Assembly (NCBI GenBank): GCA_013911345.1
Contig: JACETJ010000007.1
Span: forward strand, 1-20,017
Reading direction: 5' to 3'
DNA length: 20,017 nt
Origin: Congregibacter sp.
GTDB taxonomy: Bacteria > Pseudomonadota > Gammaproteobacteria > Pseudomonadales > Halieaceae
In this document: positions 8,839 to 17,545 of the stretch, one piece after another
Layout of the letters: every line of letters starts with the position of its first letter
Numbering within the stretch: the first letter of the stretch is position 1
Notes under the pieces: model-generated
Seen by the model: only the letters and a program-made list of their open reading frames with translations
Database searches by the model: none
Told to the model about the DNA's origin: nothing
Translations under genes and position numbers: made by a program

Positions 8839-9684
8839 TTATCGACTCTGACGCTCCATCCAGGCCCTGTACTCGAGAGAATCCGGGTACATATTACGCA
8901 ATGCCAACTCATAGCTACCCAACGCATCCTGATCGCCTGTTTCATCGGCGATTTCCAGCCCAAGTAGCAGGCCCCGGGGCGATTGCTGCGGAGAGACCGT
9001 CCTGTAGATGCCATGATACCGCGAGGCTTCGTCAGTATCACCCGCTTCCAGACGAAGAAAACCCATCTCCAGAAGCGCCACCGGATTGCGTCGATCCATC
9101 GACAGGGCGCGGGTAAAGGCCGCCTCGGCGCCCGGGCTGTCCTCGAGCTGCAGCCGGCACAGCCCCAAATTCACAAAAGCCATGGGGCGACCGCTGTACA
9201 GAGTGTCATCCGTCACGCGATAAAACTCGCGCTCTGCTTCGATATAACGCCCCTGTGAATAAAGGAAAGCCGCGTAATTATTGCGTGCTCTGGAAAGCCC
9301 CGGGTCTGCCTTCAAGGCCGCGAGAAACTGATTTTCCGCCATCTCAAATTCGCCGGTGCTCTGGTACACGAGCGCGAAGGCCTCGAAAACTTCGGCGCTA
9401 TTTGGGTCGACTTCCTGCGCTAACTCGAGGTTACGCTTGGCGTTTTCCCAGTCACCCACACCAATATATTGCCGGGCGAGCGCCACGCGCTTGTCCAGCG
9501 TGGCGTCGGGGTCAGAAGACATCTGCGTCCCGCCGCTGTACTCGGTGACGCAGCCGACCATCAGGCACATCAAGACCGTGATCACGCCGCCATGTAACAG
9601 GCTCAGCCCGTAGCCCGGCGCCGATCGGCCCATGCGCGAGTCAAACTCTGGATTAGTTTGTGACAAGTCGTCCTCTTTCATCAT
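8839..9684 (-). CDS. pilF: Type IV pilus pilotin lipoprotein PilF/PilW (TPR)
   Basis: PilF (PilW in other species) is an outer membrane lipoprotein with TPR repeats that helps the PilQ secretin assemble for type IV pili. The hydrophobic segment [14 protein letters not shown] ends in a lipobox with Cys45; after it come TPR-like repeats (for example [25 protein letters not shown] and [16 protein letters not shown], both shortened here to their cores). The first ATG (9684) overlaps the rlmN stop by four bases, but it gives an unusually long 30-residue stretch before the hydrophobic core. The in-frame ATG at 9633 would give a more normal 28-residue signal peptide, so the start is uncertain. Length from the first ATG is 281 residues, against about 250 in Pseudomonas. 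The rlmN-pilF order supports the call. Confidence 0.86.
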   Translation of the reverse strand: MMKEDDLSQTNPEFDSRMGRSAPGYGLSLLHGGVITVLMCLMVGCVTEYSGGTQMSSDPDATLDKRVALARQYIGVGDWENAKRNLELAQEVDPNSAEVFEAFALVYQSTGEFEMAENQFLAALKADPGLSRARNNYAAFLYSQGRYIEAEREFYRVTDDTLYSGRPMAFVNLGLCRLQLEDSPGAEAAFTRALSMDRRNPVALLEMGFLRLEAGDTDEASRYHGIYRTVSPQQSPRGLLLGLEIADETGDQDALGSYELALRNMYPDSLEYRAWMERQSR

Positions 9685-10856
9685 CCCGATTCCAACAGGC
9701 TATGATCGCCGCGTCCAGCCCGGTGGCGCTCTGCACGCTTCGTCCTATCGACGACCTCACCGACTAGTTGACCACAGGCCGCGTCAATATCATCGCCGCG
9801 GGTAGTGCGCACCGTCACCACAAAGCCGGCGTCGGTCAGCACCTGCCAAAATCGACTGACCGCATTACCACTGGGACGTTGGTAGCCCGAATTGGGGAAA
9901 TCGTTAAAGGGAATGAGGTTGATCTTGCAGGGATAATTCTCAAGCAAAGTGGCGAGCTCGCGCGCCTGTTCGACGCTGTCATTGACCCCTGCCAGCAAGG
10001 TGTACTCGATGGTAACCACCCTTTTTTTATCAGGTTGTGCGTCGAGGTAAGCCTTGGCGGAGGCCAGCAATCGAGCGATTGGATATTTACGGTTGATGGG
10101 CACGATCTGATCTCGGAGCGCATCATTGGGCGCATGGAGTGACACCGCCAAACTGACATCCGCCCACTCGGCGAGCCGATCCAGATTGGGCACTACCCCC
10201 GATGTCGACAGCGTCACCTTGCGCTTGGAGAGCCCGTAAGCCAGATCGTCACACATCAGGCTCATCGCTGAGACGACGTTATCGAAATTGAGCAATGGTT
10301 CCCCCATGCCCATCATGACGACATTGGTCACCACCCGGCCTTTTCCAGACTGCCATGCATCATAGGAGTTAATCGCTAGCCACACCTGACCGATGATCTC
10401 GGCGGCGGTCAAATCCCGCTGGAAACCCTGCTTGCCCGTAGAGCAAAAGGTGCAATCGAGGCTGCATCCCACTTGAGACGACACACATAGCGTCGCGCGA
10501 TCACCCTCGGGTATCAGGACTGCCTCCACCAAACTGCCCCCGTCGACCGCGATGGCCCATTTTCTGGTGCCATCCTGGGAATCGTGCTGTTCGGCAATGG
10601 CGGGCGGTGTGATGTCGGCTATCTCTGCCAGCCGGGTACGAAGTGCCTGACTGAGGTCCGTCATCTCCTCAAAGTCGCGCACGCCACGGTGGTGGATCCA
10701 CTTCATGACCTGTTGGGCGCGGAATCGCTTCTCGCCAAGGTCAATGAAGAAGGTTTCGAGTTGTTGCCGGGTCAAACCCAGAAGGTTGACCCGATCGGTT
10801 GCCGGCGTGGTGGCGATAAGTTGGTCCGCTGCGGTCATGGCATCAGAGCCGGCCAT
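9681..10856 (-). CDS. rlmN: Dual-specificity RNA methyltransferase RlmN (radical SAM)
   Basis: RlmN methylates C2 of adenine 2503 in 23S rRNA and of adenine 37 in a subset of tRNAs. It is a radical SAM enzyme with a [4Fe-4S] cluster. In the 391-residue protein the cluster motif CX3CX2C is at Cys131, Cys135 and Cys138 (CSLDCTFC), with the conserved Cys124 shortly before it (TLCVSSQVG). The second catalytic Cys, which carries the methyl group, is Cys361 in [21 protein letters not shown] is the SAM-binding stretch. The ATG at 10856 lies three bases after the ndk stop; only a close GAGG precedes it, and ATG 10838 is an alternative. It overlaps pilF by four bases. Confidence 0.96.
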   Translation of the reverse strand: MAGSDAMTAADQLIATTPATDRVNLLGLTRQQLETFFIDLGEKRFRAQQVMKWIHHRGVRDFEEMTDLSQALRTRLAEIADITPPAIAEQHDSQDGTRKWAIAVDGGSLVEAVLIPEGDRATLCVSSQVGCSLDCTFCSTGKQGFQRDLTAAEIIGQVWLAINSYDAWQSGKGRVVTNVVMMGMGEPLLNFDNVVSAMSLMCDDLAYGLSKRKVTLSTSGVVPNLDRLAEWADVSLAVSLHAPNDALRDQIVPINRKYPIARLLASAKAYLDAQPDKKRVVTIEYTLLAGVNDSVEQARELATLLENYPCKINLIPFNDFPNSGYQRPSGNAVSRFWQVLTDAGFVVTVRTTRGDDIDAACGQLVGEVVDRTKRAERHRAGRGDHSLLESG

Positions 10857-10859
10857 GCC

Positions 10860-11285
10860 TCAGCGTGGGCAGATCTCGCTTGACGCAAAGAAGTAAGCAA
10901 TTTCACGCTCAGCCGAAGCAGGTGAATCCGAGCCGTGAACTGCGTTGGCGTCAATCGATTGAGCAAAATCGGCGCGGATGGTGCCAGCATCGGCCTCCTG
11001 AGGATTGGTCGCGCCCATCAGCTCACGATTTCGGGCGATCGCGCCCTCGCCTTCAAGCACCTGCACAATCACAGGGCCTGAGGTCATGAATTTGACGAGG
11101 TCCGGATAGAAAGGACGCTCTTTGTGTTCGGCGTAAAAGCCACCGGCGACATTATCTGACAGGTGCAGCATTTTGGCCGCTACGACGGTCAATCCCGCCT
11201 CTTCAAACCGACTGATAATCTGGCCAATCACGTTTTTCCCTACCGCATCTGGCTTGATAATCGATAAGGTGCGTTCCACTGCCAT
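10860..11285 (-). CDS. ndk: Nucleoside diphosphate kinase
   Basis: Ndk transfers the gamma phosphate of ATP to nucleoside diphosphates through a phosphohistidine, balancing NTP and dNTP pools. The 141-residue protein is of standard bacterial length. The active-site motif NAVHGSDS places the catalytic His at 117. The N-terminal [12 protein letters not shown] is the family hallmark. A GGAG ribosome site at 11292-11295 lies six bases before the ATG. It stands between fdx and rlmN, as in Pseudomonas, with its own candidate promoter 50-85 bases upstream of the ATG. Confidence 0.98.
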   Translation of the reverse strand: MAVERTLSIIKPDAVGKNVIGQIISRFEEAGLTVVAAKMLHLSDNVAGGFYAEHKERPFYPDLVKFMTSGPVIVQVLEGEGAIARNRELMGATNPQEADAGTIRADFAQSIDANAVHGSDSPASAEREIAYFFASSEICPR

Positions 11286-11338
11286 GTTGCTCTCCGATAT
11301 CTACTGATGAAGGCGAGGTGCTTGCCTCGCGGGCGCGG

Positions 11339-11368
11339 AGTATAAGGCGTTTTACCCTGCAGTGTCAT
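11339..11368 (-). promoter_or_regulatory. Sigma70-like promoter of ndk
   Basis: On the minus strand, ATGACA (complement of 11363-11368) and TATACT (complement of 11339-11344) are separated by 18 bases; each matches 5 of 6 consensus bases. Transcription would start near 11332 and leave a leader of about 47 bases. The leader contains a GCGAGG...CCTCGC stem without a T-run. This is the best promoter seen between fdx and der, and it would let the ndk-rlmN-pilF-ispG run be expressed apart from the ISC operon. Confidence 0.55.
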
Positions 11369-11398
11369 GGCAACAATGCCATCTGGAATAGCCCTAAT

Positions 11399-11737
11399 TC
11401 AGTGGCGTTCCGAGGCGTGATTGATCGTGTAGCGCGGGATTTCGACCACCAGATTGGTGTCACCCACCTGCGCCTGACAGGACAACCTTGATTCGGGCTC
11501 CAGACCCCAAGCTTTGTCGAGATAGTCCTCCTCCAGCTCGTCGGCCTCTTCCAATGATTCAAAGCCCTCGCGCACAATCAGGTGGCACGTGGTACAGGCA
11601 CAAGACATCTCACAGGCGTGCTCAATCGCAATGTCATGGCGCAATAGCGCCTCACAGACACTCTCACCCTGCTCGGCCTCAATCACAGCCCCCTCGGGAC
11701 AGATCTCATGATGGGGCAATAAAACAATTTCTGTCAC
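11399..11737 (-). CDS. fdx: ISC-system [2Fe-2S] ferredoxin
   Basis: This adrenodoxin-type ferredoxin supplies electrons for iron-sulfur cluster assembly on IscU. The 112-residue protein has the four cluster ligands Cys42, Cys48, Cys51 and Cys87, the spacing of E. coli Fdx; the motif reads [10 protein letters not shown], with an extra non-ligand Cys46 as in E. coli. The start is a GTG at 11737 whose bases overlap the hscA TGA by four (GTGA), with GAGGA a few bases upstream. It is the last ISC gene here: iscX, which often follows, is absent. Confidence 0.96.
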   Translation of the reverse strand: MTEIVLLPHHEICPEGAVIEAEQGESVCEALLRHDIAIEHACEMSCACTTCHLIVREGFESLEEADELEEDYLDKAWGLEPESRLSCQAQVGDTNLVVEIPRYTINHASERH

Positions 11738-13614
11738 GGTATGGATTCCTCTGCGACACCGGACTCAAGCTCCGAGAGCGCAACACCCTGAAGGGCTTGC
11801 TGAATACTGCGATCCATGCGGCGCGCTGCGAACACCTCGCTCGCCTTTCCCAAGATCTCGGTTGCCTCACGAATATCGTCTGGCTGATTCGTAGCCATTA
11901 CGGCCTCAAGATTTTTCATATCAGACTGAAGCGCCGCAGATTCGTCGGCGGACAGCAGGTCACCATCCGCTGTCATCGCGGCCTGAAGCCCTTCGAGCAG
12001 CGCCTCCGCCTCGACCCGCGCCTCACCAAGCTTGCGCGCCAACATGTCCTCGCTGGCGTGCTCGTAACCTGCTTTCAACATGTCAGTAATCTGTGCTTCA
12101 TCCAAACCAAAGGCCGGCTTCACCACAATCTCGCTGTGGGCACCTGTTTGTTGCTCAACCGCTGACACTGAAAGAATGCCGTCAGCGTCCACCTGAAACG
12201 TCACCTCAATGCGCGCAGCGCCCGCGACCATTGGCGGAATACCCGCTAATTCAAAACGAGCCAACGAGCGACAATCCTCGACGCGCTCTCGCTCGCCCTG
12301 CACCACGTGCACGACCAGTCCCGTTTGGCCATCCCGAGCCGTAGTAAATTCCTGTGCACGCGCAACAGGGATCGTACTGTTGCGATCGATAATGCGCTCC
12401 ACCAATCCACCATAGGTCTCAAGACCCAGCGAGAGCGGGATAACGTCGAGCAACAGCGCTTCATCGCCTTGGCGGTTACCCACCAGAATGTCGGCCTGCC
12501 GCGCGGCTCCCATTGCCACCACCTGATCCGGATCAAGATTGCAGAGGGGATTCTGGCCAAAGCAGTCGGCGACAGCTTGACGAACGGCAGGTGTACGGGT
12601 CGATCCTCCAACCAAGACCACGCGATCAACGGCGTCAACATCAGCGTCTGCGAGTGTCTGGCGGCACGCGGCGAGGGTGCGCTCGATATAGGGCGCAAGC
12701 AGTGTTTCCAAAGTGGCTCTGGATACCGTGATCTCGCTGCTGACGGCATGCAGTCCACCCACATCAAGACTTACCGAGGTCGTGTCTGTGAGGCGCTCTT
12801 TCGCGTCCCGCGCGAGCGCCAAGGCCACACGTCGCTGCACTGCTGTCGGCTCACTGACGCAAAGCTCCTCTAGCAGGTGGGCAGCCAAGGCTCGATCAAA
12901 ATCATCGCCGCCCAAAGCGCTATCACCGCCTGTGGCAAGGACCTCAAACAAGCCAGCGCGCATGCGCAGCAATGAGATATCAAAGGTGCCGCCACCGAGA
13001 TCATAGACCGCCAGCAAGGATGACTCCTCAGCCTGCTCATCCAGCCCATAGGCCACTGCCGCGGCAGTAGGCTCGTTCAGTAACCGAAGTACCTTAATGC
13101 CCGCCAGTTCCGCCGCCTGGCGGGTCGCCTGACGCTGCCCATCGTCAAAATAGGCTGGCACTGTGATCACGGCGCCGGCAATGGAGCCAGTCAACTGCCG
13201 TTCGGCTCTGTGCCTCAAAGCATTGAGGATCGCCGCTGAGACCTCAACGGGTGTCTTGGCACCTGCATCAGTGGCAAACGCCAGCCCCTCACCCGCGGCT
13301 AGCTGTATATAGGGGTCGTCCTCAAACTCCTGCCGTGACCGTCCCAACATTCTCTTGGCAGACGCGATGGTATTGCCCGGCTCAGCGCTCGCGTATTGCT
13401 CTGCATCAGCACCCACCGCGGTTTGCCCCGCGCCGTAGTACACCACCGAAGGTAAAGATGCCTGCCCGGCGTCATCCGCCAGCACACTCAGCTCGGTCCC
13501 GTCGAAGTGCGCGATCAGGCTGTTGGTCGTGCCGAGGTCAATGCCGACAGCGACCTGTCTTTCGGCGCTACTCTCAGGCGCAGCGCCGGGTTCAGCAATC
13601 TGTAACAGCACCAT
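11734..13614 (-). CDS. hscA: Hsp70-type chaperone HscA of the ISC system
   Basis: HscA is a specialised Hsp70 that, with HscB and ATP, releases the cluster from IscU to acceptor proteins. The 626-residue protein starts its nucleotide-binding domain with GIDLGTTNS (24-32), has [10 protein letters not shown] as phosphate-binding motif, then the substrate-binding domain from roughly residue 390, and ends in a helical lid. The usual length is 615-620, so it is complete. The ATG at 13614 lies two bases after the hscB stop. HscA recognises an LPPVK motif in IscU, and that motif is present in the IscU encoded here (99-103), which supports a working pair. It could only be confused with DnaK, but the short length and neighbours settle it. 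Confidence 0.97.
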   Translation of the reverse strand: MVLLQIAEPGAAPESSAERQVAVGIDLGTTNSLIAHFDGTELSVLADDAGQASLPSVVYYGAGQTAVGADAEQYASAEPGNTIASAKRMLGRSRQEFEDDPYIQLAAGEGLAFATDAGAKTPVEVSAAILNALRHRAERQLTGSIAGAVITVPAYFDDGQRQATRQAAELAGIKVLRLLNEPTAAAVAYGLDEQAEESSLLAVYDLGGGTFDISLLRMRAGLFEVLATGGDSALGGDDFDRALAAHLLEELCVSEPTAVQRRVALALARDAKERLTDTTSVSLDVGGLHAVSSEITVSRATLETLLAPYIERTLAACRQTLADADVDAVDRVVLVGGSTRTPAVRQAVADCFGQNPLCNLDPDQVVAMGAARQADILVGNRQGDEALLLDVIPLSLGLETYGGLVERIIDRNSTIPVARAQEFTTARDGQTGLVVHVVQGERERVEDCRSLARFELAGIPPMVAGAARIEVTFQVDADGILSVSAVEQQTGAHSEIVVKPAFGLDEAQITDMLKAGYEHASEDMLARKLGEARVEAEALLEGLQAAMTADGDLLSADESAALQSDMKNLEAVMATNQPDDIREATEILGKASEVFAARRMDRSIQQALQGVALSELESGVAEESIP

Positions 13615-13616
13615 CG

Positions 13617-14141
13617 TCAGCTTACCCGTAACTTAGGCTCACTCAGAAGCTTGGAGAGGTAGCACATCTCCTGCCACCGCCGTGCCGCCTCTGGGTGCGC
13701 AGCCGTGGCCAGGCCGCTTGCGAATTGGTCGCGACTCACCCTGTAATGCCCCTGAATTTCTTCAGTCAATGACTCCCGCCCGGCTACATCGGCCTGATCG
13801 AGCTCTTCCAATCTCTCGCGCAGGTCGATTTGCGTCATCAAAAAGGTGGATTCGACGCCCGCACGCTCCGCAGCGACCAGATCAACACCCGCTTGCTTCA
13901 GCAGATATTCGGCACGGGAGACTTCGTCGGAGAGGATCCGATAGCCGCTGTTAACGTCAGCGCAAAATTGCGCCGCCAGTCGCTGCTCCACCTGAGGTTT
14001 GCCCGCGTAGCGGTCAGGGTGAAATTGGGTCAGCAGCGAGTGATAAGCCCGTTCGAGCGCCGTCTCGTCCAGCGAAAAATTGGGCTCCAATTGAAACAAA
14101 GTAAAATAATCGCGCGCCGTCGCGCCCGAGGTGACGTTCAC
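13617..14141 (-). CDS. hscB: J-domain co-chaperone HscB
   Basis: HscB binds IscU, brings it to HscA and stimulates HscA's ATPase. The protein is 174 residues if it starts at the GTG at 14141, close to the 171 of E. coli. The J-domain runs from DYFTLF (11-16) to about residue 80 with the HPD motif at 41-43; the C-terminal three-helix IscU-binding domain contains [12 protein letters not shown] and [15 protein letters not shown]. The GTG is preferred because it begins two bases after the iscA stop; an in-frame ATG at 14174 would overlap iscA by 31 bases. No strong ribosome site is visible, so translational coupling is likely. Confidence 0.93.
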   Translation of the reverse strand: MNVTSGATARDYFTLFQLEPNFSLDETALERAYHSLLTQFHPDRYAGKPQVEQRLAAQFCADVNSGYRILSDEVSRAEYLLKQAGVDLVAAERAGVESTFLMTQIDLRERLEELDQADVAGRESLTEEIQGHYRVSRDQFASGLATAAHPEAARRWQEMCYLSKLLSEPKLRVS

Positions 14142-14143
14142 GC

Positions 14144-14467
14144 TTAGACCGTGAAGCTCTCGCCGCAGCCGCACTCTCCAGCAACATTGGGATTACGAAA
14201 CTCGAGACCCTCGTTTAGGCCCTCACGCGCAAAATCGACGATCGTGCCATCGAGGTACACAAGACTTTTGGGATCAACAAAAACTTTTACGCCGTCGGAC
14301 TCAAAAAAGGCGTCCTCCGGCTCGACCTGATCGACAAACTCCAAAACATAAGCAAGCCCGGAGCATCCGGAGGTCTTCACACCGACACGGATCCCCTCGC
14401 CTTTGCCGCGGCTGGCAAGCTGGCGGCTGATATGTTGCGCCGCTTCATTGGTCAGGCTGATCGCCAT
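14144..14467 (-). CDS. iscA: A-type iron-sulfur carrier IscA
   Basis: IscA is an A-type carrier that binds iron or iron-sulfur clusters and passes them to targets. The 107-residue protein has the three conserved cysteines Cys35 (GCSG), Cys99 and Cys101 (ECGCG), at exactly the spacing of E. coli IscA. The ATG at 14467 is separated by a single base from the iscU stop, and AGGA lies about nine bases upstream. An in-frame ATG 17 codons further upstream overlaps iscU and is rejected. It is most likely IscA rather than ErpA because of its place in the operon. Confidence 0.97.
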   Translation of the reverse strand: MAISLTNEAAQHISRQLASRGKGEGIRVGVKTSGCSGLAYVLEFVDQVEPEDAFFESDGVKVFVDPKSLVYLDGTIVDFAREGLNEGLEFRNPNVAGECGCGESFTV

Positions 14468-14468
14468 A

Positions 14469-14852
14469 TTAGCTGTCCTGCTTGTCCCGATAATTCTGCA
14501 CTGCAGCTTTGATGGCATCCTCAGCCAACACAGAACAGTGGATTTTCACCGGTGGTAAAGACAGCTCCTGCGCGATCTCGGTGTTCTTGATAGAAGCTGC
14601 CTCATCAAGATTCTTGCCTTTAACCCACTCGGTCAGTAGTGAACTCGAGGCAATAGCCGAGCCGCAACCGTAGGTTTTGAACTTGGCATCCTCGATGACA
14701 CCCTCATCGCTCACCTGTATCTGCAGACGCATCACATCACCGCACGCAGGCGCTCCGACCATGCCTGTTCCCACATTGTCTTCCTCCTCATCGAGTTTTC
14801 CGACGTTCCGTGGGTTCTCATAGTGATCAATTACTTTTTCGCTATATGCCAT
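14469..14852 (-). CDS. iscU: Iron-sulfur cluster scaffold IscU
   Basis: IscU is the scaffold on which clusters are built from IscS-derived sulfur and iron. The 127-residue protein has the cluster ligands and catalytic residues Cys37, Asp39, Cys63, His105 and Cys106, and the HscA-binding motif LPPVK at 99-103. These positions are identical to those in E. coli IscU. GGGAG lies seven bases before the ATG. It sits 30 bases after iscS and one base before iscA. Confidence 0.98.
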   Translation of the reverse strand: MAYSEKVIDHYENPRNVGKLDEEEDNVGTGMVGAPACGDVMRLQIQVSDEGVIEDAKFKTYGCGSAIASSSLLTEWVKGKNLDEAASIKNTEIAQELSLPPVKIHCSVLAEDAIKAAVQNYRDKQDS

Positions 14853-14882
14853 GATTTTCTCCCAAAAGCCTTTGAGACAGCG

Positions 14883-16115
14883 TTAGTGCGCTGCCCACTC
14901 AATCGTATTGAGGTCTACCCCGTCTTGATACATATCCCACAGTGGCGAGAGTTCGCGCAGCTTGTCGACGGCGTGACGGACAGACTGCGCCGCGTGGTCA
15001 ACCTCTGCCTCCGTGGTAAACCGCCCAAAGCTGAACCTCAGTGAGCTATGCGCCAACTCGTCATTCAGACCTAAAGCCCGCAGTACATAAGAGGGCTCAA
15101 GACTTGCTGAAGTGCAGGCTGACCCACTGGAAATCGCCAGATCCCGCAGCGACATAATTAACGACTCGCCCTCAACAAAAGCAAAGCTCACGTTGAGTGC
15201 ACCGGGCAGTCTCTGGTCACGATCACCATTGATGTGCACCTCCGGGATATCGTTAATCGCATCCCAAAAACGCTGTCTTAACGCCGACAGGCGCTCGGCC
15301 TCGGACGACATTTCAGTTCGCGCAATCCGCGCTGCTTCGCCAAAACCCACCAGCTGATGCGTGGCGAGAGTGCCGGATCGCATGCCGCGTTCATGCCCGC
15401 CACCATGCATTTGCGCTTCGAGGCGCACTCGCGGCTTGCGGCGAACATAGAGCGCACCGACGCCCTTTGGGCCATACATCTTGTGCGCCGACATGGACAA
15501 GAGGTCGACCTTCATGGTTTCCATGTCGAGAGGAACCTTGCCCGCCCCCTGCGCAGCGTCCACGTGCAATAATACGCCCGACGCTCGGCAGATTTCACCG
15601 ATCCCCGCGACATCATTGACGACACCAATCTCGTTGTTAGCGTGCATCACGCTGACCAGGATCGTGTCCTCACGCAGCGCGGCTTGCACCATGGCAGGCG
15701 TGGTCAGGCCCTGCTCGTCTGGATCCAGATAGGTAACGTCATAGCCCTCACGCTCCAACTGACGGCATGTATCGAGCACTGCTTTATGCTCAATCTTGGA
15801 GGTAATAATGTGCTTGCCCTTCTTGTGATAGAAGTGGGCCACGCCTTTGATCGCCAGATTGTCTGACTCCGTGGCACCGGACGTCCAAACAATTTCCCGT
15901 GGATCCGCGTTCAGCAACTCAGCCACATGATTGCGCGCGTTCTCTACCGCTTCCTCCGCTTTCCAGCCGAAGACGTGCGAACGGGACGCCGGGTTGCCGA
16001 ATACACCCTCAGTAGAAAGACAGGCAGACATCACTTCCACAACCCTCGGGTCAACCGGCGTCGTAGACAGGTAGTCCAGGTAAATCGGTGTTTGTACTGT
16101 CACCGGTGCGTTCAT
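14883..16115 (-). CDS. iscS: Cysteine desulfurase IscS
   Basis: IscS is a PLP-dependent dimer that removes sulfur from cysteine, forming a persulfide that is passed to IscU and to tRNA thiolation enzymes. The 410-residue protein binds PLP through Lys212 (MSAHK) and carries the persulfide on Cys334 in [13 protein letters not shown]. Asp186 and Gln189 in HVDAAQ contact PLP, and His110 is the conserved catalytic histidine. The C-terminal WAAH end resembles the E. coli IscS tail that binds IscU. Small oddities: [11 protein letters not shown] where E. coli has LDYSATTPVDP, and SAHK instead of SGHK. The N-terminus is six residues longer than in E. coli. It lies 60 bases after iscR. Confidence 0.98.
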   Translation of the reverse strand: MNAPVTVQTPIYLDYLSTTPVDPRVVEVMSACLSTEGVFGNPASRSHVFGWKAEEAVENARNHVAELLNADPREIVWTSGATESDNLAIKGVAHFYHKKGKHIITSKIEHKAVLDTCRQLEREGYDVTYLDPDEQGLTTPAMVQAALREDTILVSVMHANNEIGVVNDVAGIGEICRASGVLLHVDAAQGAGKVPLDMETMKVDLLSMSAHKMYGPKGVGALYVRRKPRVRLEAQMHGGGHERGMRSGTLATHQLVGFGEAARIARTEMSSEAERLSALRQRFWDAINDIPEVHINGDRDQRLPGALNVSFAFVEGESLIMSLRDLAISSGSACTSASLEPSYVLRALGLNDELAHSSLRFSFGRFTTEAEVDHAAQSVRHAVDKLRELSPLWDMYQDGVDLNTIEWAAH

Positions 16116-16148
16116 AGCGTCTCAATCTCTCTCGTTACGTTGACTATC

Positions 16149-16168
16149 GCGATTCACTCAGTGATCGC
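16149..16168 (-). promoter_or_regulatory. Hairpin between iscR and iscS
   Basis: In the 60-base iscR-iscS gap, GCGAT pairs with ATCGC, and CAC pairs with GTG inside it across one bulged A, leaving a three-base loop. No T-run follows, so it is not an intrinsic terminator. In E. coli the same gap holds a structured region where the small RNA RyhB acts to separate iscR from iscSUA expression; a similar protective role here is inference only. Confidence 0.35.
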
Positions 16169-16175
16169 ATATCCA

Positions 16176-16634
16176 CTAGCGTAAAGACAGGGTTTGCAGC
16201 ACCCCGTCTGTCATCTGCCGGCTGGGTCGACGCCCCCGCCCCTCCATGAGATCACCCAGACTGATCTGGCTGAGAAAATCATGGATTTGCCCCGACAGGT
16301 CCTCCCACAAATGATGTGTCAGGCAGGTTTCACCCTGATGGCAATTCCCTTGTCCCTGGCAGTTCGTCACGTCCACTGATTCATCTACTGCATCAATAAT
16401 TTCTGCGACAAAAATGTCTGTACCACTGCGAGCAAGACGGTAACCGCCGCCCGGGCCCCGGGCACTGGTTACTAGCTGTTCGCGGCGCAATTTAGCGAAC
16501 AACTGCTCCAAATAGGACAAGGAAATCTCCTGCCTACCTGAAATGTCCGCCAAAGAGACGGGTCGGCTCCCCGCATGGATAGCCAAATCGAGCATGGCAG
16601 TGACGGCGTAACGCCCTCGAGTCGTCAATTTCAT
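16176..16634 (-). CDS. iscR: Iron-sulfur cluster sensing regulator IscR (Rrf2 family)
   Basis: IscR is a winged-helix Rrf2 regulator that binds a [2Fe-2S] cluster and, when loaded, represses the isc operon. The 152-residue protein has the DNA-binding part at 1-60 (KLTTRGRYAVTAM..., ISLSYLEQLF) and the cluster ligands Cys92, Cys98, Cys104 and His107, exactly the E. coli numbering. The ATG at 16634 matches the family N-terminus; an ATG 12 codons upstream lies within the operator and is rejected. A strong IscR type-1 site begins 16 bases before the ATG, supporting autoregulation. It is the first gene of the isc operon. Confidence 0.97.
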   Translation of the reverse strand: MKLTTRGRYAVTAMLDLAIHAGSRPVSLADISGRQEISLSYLEQLFAKLRREQLVTSARGPGGGYRLARSGTDIFVAEIIDAVDESVDVTNCQGQGNCHQGETCLTHHLWEDLSGQIHDFLSQISLGDLMEGRGRRPSRQMTDGVLQTLSLR

Positions 16635-16641
16635 GGAGCAG

Positions 16642-16674
16642 ATTGTCCTATTCCCGACTATTTTAGTCAAGAAT
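16642..16674 (-). promoter_or_regulatory. IscR type-1 operator overlapping the isc promoter
   Basis: The 25-bp site at 16650-16674 has inner arms GACTA and TAGTC around AAA, and outer arms ATTC and GAAT. By my count it matches 23 of 25 positions of the type-1 IscR consensus known from E. coli; the two mismatches are symmetric. On the minus strand TTGACT (complement of 16665-16670) and GACAAT (complement of 16642-16647) are 17 bases apart and could be -35 and -10. TAAAAT (complement of 16660-16665) is an alternative -10. In either reading IscR binding would block RNA polymerase. The operator identity is much surer than the exact promoter boxes. Confidence 0.8.
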
Positions 16675-16688
16675 AAGCCAAAGTGGTG

Positions 16689-17429
16689 TTAGTCGGCCCT
16701 TCGACCCGCTGTTTTCTGGGTTTCGGTGAGAATACCCCTCAGAATATTAAGCTCCATCTCGTCCAGTCTGACCCGGTTATAAAGGCGTTTTAGCCGTCTC
16801 ATCAGCTGGCGCGGTGCCTCCGGATTCAGGAATTCAATATCGATGAGCGTCTCCTCGAGGTGAGCGTAAAAACGCGTCATGTCGTCGGCGGTAGCGAAAG
16901 GCGCATCCCACTCCGCGTCCTCAACCACAGCCGCTTGACCATCCAACTGCATCATTCGGCATTCGTAAGCCACGATTTGCACTGCCATAGCAAGGTTCAG
17001 ACTCGGATAGCCCTCATGCGTGGGGATATGGCAGTGCAGGTTGCAGCGCTGCAATTCCTCGTTGAGCAGTCCGCGATCTTCGCGGCCAAATAAAATCGCC
17101 ACGCGTTCAGAGGCAGAGTGCGTCGCGACCCGCTCGGCACAGCGGCGGGCATCCTGAACAGGCCAGGGAATGCGGCGCTCTCGAGCACTGGTTCCGACGA
17201 CAAATTGACAGTCCGCAATGGCCTCTTCGAGGGTGTCCACCACCCGCGCATTTTCCATAACATCGACTGCAGACGCTGCGCGCCAGGTCGCCTCGGGCGC
17301 TGGATATTCCACTGGCGCCACCAATGTCAGTCTAGTCAGACCCATATTTTTCATGGCGCGCGCCACACCTCCGATGTTGCCACTATGGGTGGTGTGGACC
17401 AGGACAATATCGATGTTGTCAGGATTCAT
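16689..17429 (-). CDS. trmJ: tRNA (cytidine/uridine-32-2'-O)-methyltransferase TrmJ
   Basis: TrmJ is a SPOUT methyltransferase that methylates the 2'-OH of residue 32 in the tRNA anticodon loop. The 246-residue protein equals the E. coli length. The SPOUT knot motifs are GTSAR (79-83), LFGREDRGL (113-121) and SLNLAMAVQ (143-151). The N-terminal VHTTHSGNIGGVARAMKNMG is the family hallmark. The frame is open far upstream, into the region opposite suhB, but homology begins at the ATG at 17429. The gene is divergent from suhB and lies before iscR, as in Pseudomonas, but without cysE between them. Confidence 0.95.
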   Translation of the reverse strand: MNPDNIDIVLVHTTHSGNIGGVARAMKNMGLTRLTLVAPVEYPAPEATWRAASAVDVMENARVVDTLEEAIADCQFVVGTSARERRIPWPVQDARRCAERVATHSASERVAILFGREDRGLLNEELQRCNLHCHIPTHEGYPSLNLAMAVQIVAYECRMMQLDGQAAVVEDAEWDAPFATADDMTRFYAHLEETLIDIEFLNPEAPRQLMRRLKRLYNRVRLDEMELNILRGILTETQKTAGRRAD

Positions 17430-17474
17430 GATGTATTGGCTCTTGGGAGGGACGTCTACTACATGAGCTCCGCG

Positions 17475-17483
17475 AGTGTAGCA
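17475..17483 (-). promoter_or_regulatory. Possible extended -10 promoter for trmJ
   Basis: On the minus strand TGC TACACT resembles an extended -10 element (TGn followed by a 4/6 match to TATAAT). No convincing -35 is seen. Transcription would start about 40 bases before the trmJ ATG. Weak evidence. Confidence 0.3.
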
Positions 17484-17512
17484 AAGCCGTATCCGCACCC
17501 GATCGCCCCTGT

Positions 17513-17518
17513 TATGAT
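17513..17518 (+). promoter_or_regulatory. Possible -10 box for suhB
   Basis: TATGAT matches 5 of 6 consensus bases and lies 28 bases before the suhB ATG, leaving a short leader. No good -35 is found at 16-18 bases, so the promoter call is weak. Confidence 0.3.
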
Positions 17519-17545
17519 GCGCCGCCCCAACACACTGGACACACG

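Noticed and set aside
11308..11333. GCGAGG/CCTCGC stem upstream of ndk as a terminator for the isc operon
   Set aside because: No T-run follows the stem on the minus strand, and it would lie downstream of the proposed ndk promoter.
14468..14518. An upstream extension of iscA by 17 codons
   Set aside because: It overlaps the iscU coding end, and IscA homology and cysteine spacing fit the start at 14467.
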